A stretch of DNA of 12,500 nt from Halisarca cf. caerulea (Eukaryota; Porifera; Demospongiae; Chondrillida; Halisarcidae), in assembly GCA_963170055.1 (NCBI GenBank), contig CAUJGJ010000072.1, positions 827,501 through 840,000 of the forward strand. The letters are read 5' to 3'. Positions 1-12,500 of the stretch are shown here, in pieces. The notes beneath the pieces were generated by a model, which saw only the letters and a list, made by a program, of their open reading frames with translations, was not told where the DNA came from and did no database searches. The position numbers were made by a program, and so were the translations under genes. Each line of letters starts with the position of its first letter. The first letter of the stretch is position 1.

Positions 1-649
1 TCAATATCTCCAACTGTTCAAGTCCTTTTCCAACGTTACCCAAAATCAGTAGAAACTTATATGTAATAATTTTTTTATTATCATGGGTAGCCAAACTAAC
101 ATTGGTCTTATATTGTTGTGAAGATTTGACATGCACAGGAATAATTGTGCATGATCTTTATTGTGAAACTGCTTTTCATGTTTCTCTAAATTTGAAGGAA
201 ATCCATGGGTGTGTGAGCATTGTATGTGAGTACCTATGTGGTGAGTGTACCTGTATGTATGCATGTGTATGAGCAGTTGTTTTTTATCATTTCTATTGTG
301 TGTATTATTTTATGTGAATTTGAAGAAAAATTTTGACGAAAGGCAATTCAGAAGTTTAGTTTATCCACATATAACTATTGACCTGGGGACCCTCCAAACT
401 GCTATATACTCACTATCAGTAGTACTGCTAACCATATAGATTAGTATTATGGATTATTAGCTGGGGTATCATATCCTTGTACTTCCTAACCAGGTATTAC
501 TCACTAACAGTGTTCTCACTAACGAGGTTCTACTGTATAATAATTAAAAAACAATTGATTTCTTATACTTCAGTTACTGAATTATGAAGATAGCAGGTGA
601 ATAAATGATATCTTCAACACAATATACGTGCAGACATGTATTCTGATAC
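1..649. other. intron after the first kinase exon, nothing coding recognised
   Basis: This should be the start of the intron following exon 10. I looked on the minus strand for the next kinase exon (HPNI-like and HRD/DFG motifs) and found nothing with a convincing phase-1 acceptor. Bases 480-535 end in GAGGTTCTACTGTATA, which resembles the terminal repeat of the element at 5712-5911, so a degraded relative may sit here. Short ORFs in both directions look like chance. Confidence 0.4.
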
Positions 650-10256
<9,607 letters not shown>

Positions 10257-10329
10257 TCTTGTCGTAGGTCCTGTCTTGTATTCCACACTCTCTGAAATAA
10301 GGGTTGAAACTGGCCCATGCATACATCAG

Positions 10330-10336
10330 TTATATA
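10330..10336 (-). promoter_or_regulatory. possible TATA-like box for the receptor gene
   Basis: Minus-strand TATATAA about 75 bases before the chosen ATG. In such AT-rich DNA this is weak evidence; no other core promoter signal was recognised and the transcription start is unknown. Confidence 0.2.
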
Positions 10337-10808
10337 CAACAGCAGTATATACGATGGTAGTTCTAATTTAATAACATCCTACACAAGTATAATCTCAACA
10401 GCTCTCAACCTCGACAATATTCAGGCAGTCATGTAGCAGGATCTATTGCTGGATGCCTCCAAAATGAGATTAAACCTTAGAATCAAGGAAGCAAGGGTCT
10501 ATGCAGGGCATTATTAATAGACAATTCCAAGCATGCAGTGAACTTTGTGACCCTTAAGCCATGCACAATATGCTAGCTTGTACAATAATATATATTGGGT
10601 GTGTGTAGTTACTGTAATGTATGCACACACAGTCTAATACAAATGATTCTACTTTGTTATTATTATAATAAAAAAATCTAACAAGATTTTTTGTTCAATT
10701 TATGTCTACTACACTCAAAGTCCTCTCAAGATCTTTAATACTAGGAAAGACTCCATGTACAGTAAATCTGTCACCATTCAACCTTGGTAAAGATCAAACG
10801 CACTACAC

Positions 10809-10836
10809 AAATCATGGTAGTTAAATCATGGTAGTT
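10809..10836 (+). repeat. two tandem copies of a 14-mer
   Basis: AAATCATGGTAGTT is repeated exactly twice in a row in the intergenic region. Confidence 0.9.
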
Positions 10837-11490
10837 GGACATCCAAAACATGTTAAAATTGGTGACGATGCATGGTGTTTCAGATGATGGTTAACCCATG
10901 TAGTCCAGCTTTGCAAGCTTAGCCTTTGGCAATAGTCCTGACTGTTTGCATACTGCATGATCAGAAGAGTACATTTTAAAATTTATCTCAATATATATTA
11001 GTAATTAACTAATGATAACAATTATTCAATTGTAACTGTATGCATTTAATATTTATAATTGAGGGAAATTTTGTATGTGAGTTGTACATCATCAATTTCA
11101 ATGAAATGTACAATTATAATTATTCATTCCTTTGACAATACTTAAGGATAACTCTCCCGGAGCCCATTGATGCTTAATTGTGACTGTTCCAACAAAAAAG
11201 GAAGGCTCATTAAGTTATTGTTGAAAGAGTAATCTGCATTGTAGGCTCAGCCATTGAGCTCATTCAAACATAGGCTGAAAAAGCATGTAGGTGAAGTATC
11301 TATGCATTATCTTCCTATGATGTCATACATCAAAGAAGCTGCCTAGGCAATATTTAGGATTATTCACTATCAGTATGAGTATTCGCTAAGTGCCCAGTTT
11401 GTCACAGAATAGATTCCAATAACAACTTGGGCAATGTACAACAACTATTAGCAGAGCAGCTGTCTTTTTAAGTGTTAGAAGGAGATAAAT

Positions 11491-11586
11491 TAGTTATCAC
11501 ATGGCTTCCTTGGGGAGCGACATGTTTACCAACCTTGTTCCTCGCCCAGTAAACATGTTACTCCCCAAGGCACCATGTGGTAACTA
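11491..11586. mobile_element. 96-bp foldback element
   Basis: Arms of about 38 bases: 11491-11529 (TAGTTATCACATGG through ATGTTTAC) and 11549-11586, complementary with a few mismatches and a one-base gap. The core CCTTGGGGAG/CTCCCCAAGG is perfect and the loop is about 19 bases. No convincing target duplication was found at the ends. Confidence 0.7.
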
Positions 11587-11772
11587 GTACATACAGCTGA
11601 CAATGTATAAATAGTTGTATTTATGTGTTTGCATGGGCCCAATATACCACTTTGAGCGCTATAGCTGCAAAGAAAGTATGATTAGATTAACGTACACTAC
11701 ATGGTTGATAATGGATATATATGAGCGTATTCTACTAAACTAGCTTCAATATTGGATCAACCTCTCATCAGC

Positions 11773-11799
11773 GAATGCACATGCATAACATGTGCATTC
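11773..11799. repeat. 11-bp perfect hairpin
   Basis: GAATGCACATG and CATGTGCATTC are separated by CATAA, in CATGCA-rich sequence leading into the repeat tail at 11929-12000. Probably part of the same degraded repeat. Confidence 0.6.
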
Positions 11800-11928
11800 A
11801 CTCATGCATGAACACTCATATGCACTTGTATATACACATGCACATGCAGGCATTGCATCGCACACAACACACACACACACACACACTACACATATACACT
11901 ATACATACATATCAAACTACTATAGGCT

Positions 11929-12000
11929 TGTCTTGCCCGGCAGACATGTAGTGAAATACTGAAGCCTTCCCTCAAAATCTTAAGCCTAGATAGAACCCTG
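11929..12000 (+). repeat. second copy of the right end of the 7223-8026 element
   Basis: Aligns with about 7951-8026: shared CTTGC-CGGCAG, TGAxATACT-AAGCC, CTTCCC, AAAAT-TTAA and the identical end CCTAGATAGAACCCTG. An AC run and CATGCA-rich sequence precede it, as in the other copy. No matching left end was found nearby, so it is a truncated copy. Confidence 0.75.
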
Positions 12001-12112
12001 CTAGGCTACATAATATAGGACACATTTTGGATCACGATCTGCTAATAATACATAGATATATATTGCCCCACCCTTCCCCCTAATTCATTTTCTGGATCCA
12101 CCCCTGTGATGA

Positions 12113-12167
12113 ATGGTGTTTCAAATTTATGATCAAGACTGTCTAGCAAAGACAAGCTTTCATATTG
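12113..12167 (+). CDS. possible small upstream exon of the right-hand gene
   Basis: From an ATG directly after stop codons, 18 codons read MVFQIYDQDCLAKTSFHI and end at a strong donor (G|GTGAGT), phase 1. The next exon has a phase-1 acceptor option (GGTGCAG|AG at 12248), which would make a Glu at the join. Nothing in the peptide is recognisable, and it abuts repeat-like sequence, so this may be chance. Confidence 0.25.
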
Positions 12168-12241
12168 GTGAGTTATTTGTATATGCGTAATTATATTTGT
12201 ACACCTATATGATGATCACAATTTTTTGCTTATATATATAG

Positions 12242-12500
12242 GGTGCAGAGATTGATGATGCTATTGCCAAAGTAATGGAACCACGGCTGCTTGTTGTAGT
12301 GGAAGAAGGCCATATGCAACAGATGTTTGTGTCCATAGAAGGTGATATGGTAGTGGACATATGCAGTGAGAAGCTAGTGGATGGGCTGATCCACCTAATG
12401 GCATCATACTACGTATTTGACGTGTCGTATCCAACTAGTTGTAAGTCTTCACTTTTGTTCTTTCAAGACTTTTTAATGAAGATGCCAGACAAAGCACGTA
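12242..12500 (+). CDS. partial exon of an uncharacterised protein, runs off the right edge
   Basis: After a TATATATAG acceptor (or GGTGCAG seven bases on) the frame is open to the window end, about 86 codons, with a stop in the same frame directly before the exon. It contains IDDAIAKVMEPRLLVVVEEG, then GDMVVDICSEKLVDGLIHLM, then ASYYVFDVSYPTSCKSS, FFQDFLMKMPDKAR. The pattern 'VDGLxxLMAxYYVFxxxYP ... FFQDFL' resembles the C-terminal part of uncharacterised metazoan proteins seen in fish and cnidarian genomes (recollection). A donor-like GTAAGT at 12441 is probably not used, because the family-like frame continues through it. Function unknown. Confidence 0.6.

Larger units (their letters stand above)
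10337..12241. other. intergenic region between divergent genes
   Basis: About 1.9 kb without supported coding sequence. It holds a 2 x 14-base tandem repeat (10809-10836), a foldback (11491-11586), a short hairpin (11773-11799), an AC run near 11865-11886 and the repeat tail at 11929-12000. A possible first exon of the right-hand gene lies at 12113-12167. Confidence 0.5.

Noticed and set aside
41..49. A DFG-like triplet on the minus strand followed by GTAACG, as a possible later kinase exon
   Set aside because: A stop lies just upstream in frame, no acceptor gives a useful exon, and the flanking residues do not fit the kinase activation loop.
46..264. Minus-strand ORF as continuation of the kinase domain
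   Set aside because: No kinase motif and no matching phase-1 acceptor; composition looks random.
12441..12446. GTAAGT as the donor ending the right-hand exon
   Set aside because: The frame stays open past it and keeps a family-like reading (FFQDFLMKM), so an intron here is less likely.

Overview
The window is AT-rich, intron-containing metazoan DNA full of microsatellites and small inverted-repeat elements. The density of SRCR domains, the small exons with uniform phase-1 introns and the short foldback repeats suggest a sponge (demosponge, perhaps Amphimedon-like). That assignment is inference from style, not from a species marker.

The main content is one long minus-strand gene that can be assembled exon by exon from about 10256 down to 650 and leaves the window still open. 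Ten exons join in frame with consistent splice phases into 766 complete codons. They encode a putative signal peptide, six SRCR (scavenger receptor cysteine-rich) domains, a short stalk with two N-glycosylation sequons, one transmembrane helix with a basic stop-transfer patch, a juxtamembrane segment and the first part of a protein kinase domain (glycine-rich loop and VAVK lysine). This is the layout of a receptor tyrosine kinase with a scavenger-receptor ectodomain. The rest of the kinase must lie beyond base 1. Several of these exons (signal peptide, first half of SRCR2, transmembrane exon) have no long ATG-started ORF and show only through splice signals and frame.

The introns hold most of the mobile and repeat DNA. 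This includes a 93-bp foldback with a 9-bp direct flank (986-1096), a foldback at 3504-3624, a TA-flanked element with perfect 22-bp terminal repeats (5712-5911), an approximately 800-bp element with 12-bp terminal repeats and an internal duplication (7223-8026), two compact hairpins (8695-8752, 8819-8866), a 226-bp TG array and several TA arrays. The tail of the 800-bp element recurs at 11929-12000.

Right of the receptor gene, about 2 kb appears non-coding. A plus-strand exon of an unrecognised or uncharacterised protein family then starts at about 12242 and runs off the right edge. The two genes are therefore divergently arranged. A weak plus-strand coding relic lies inside the big intron at 8325-8536.
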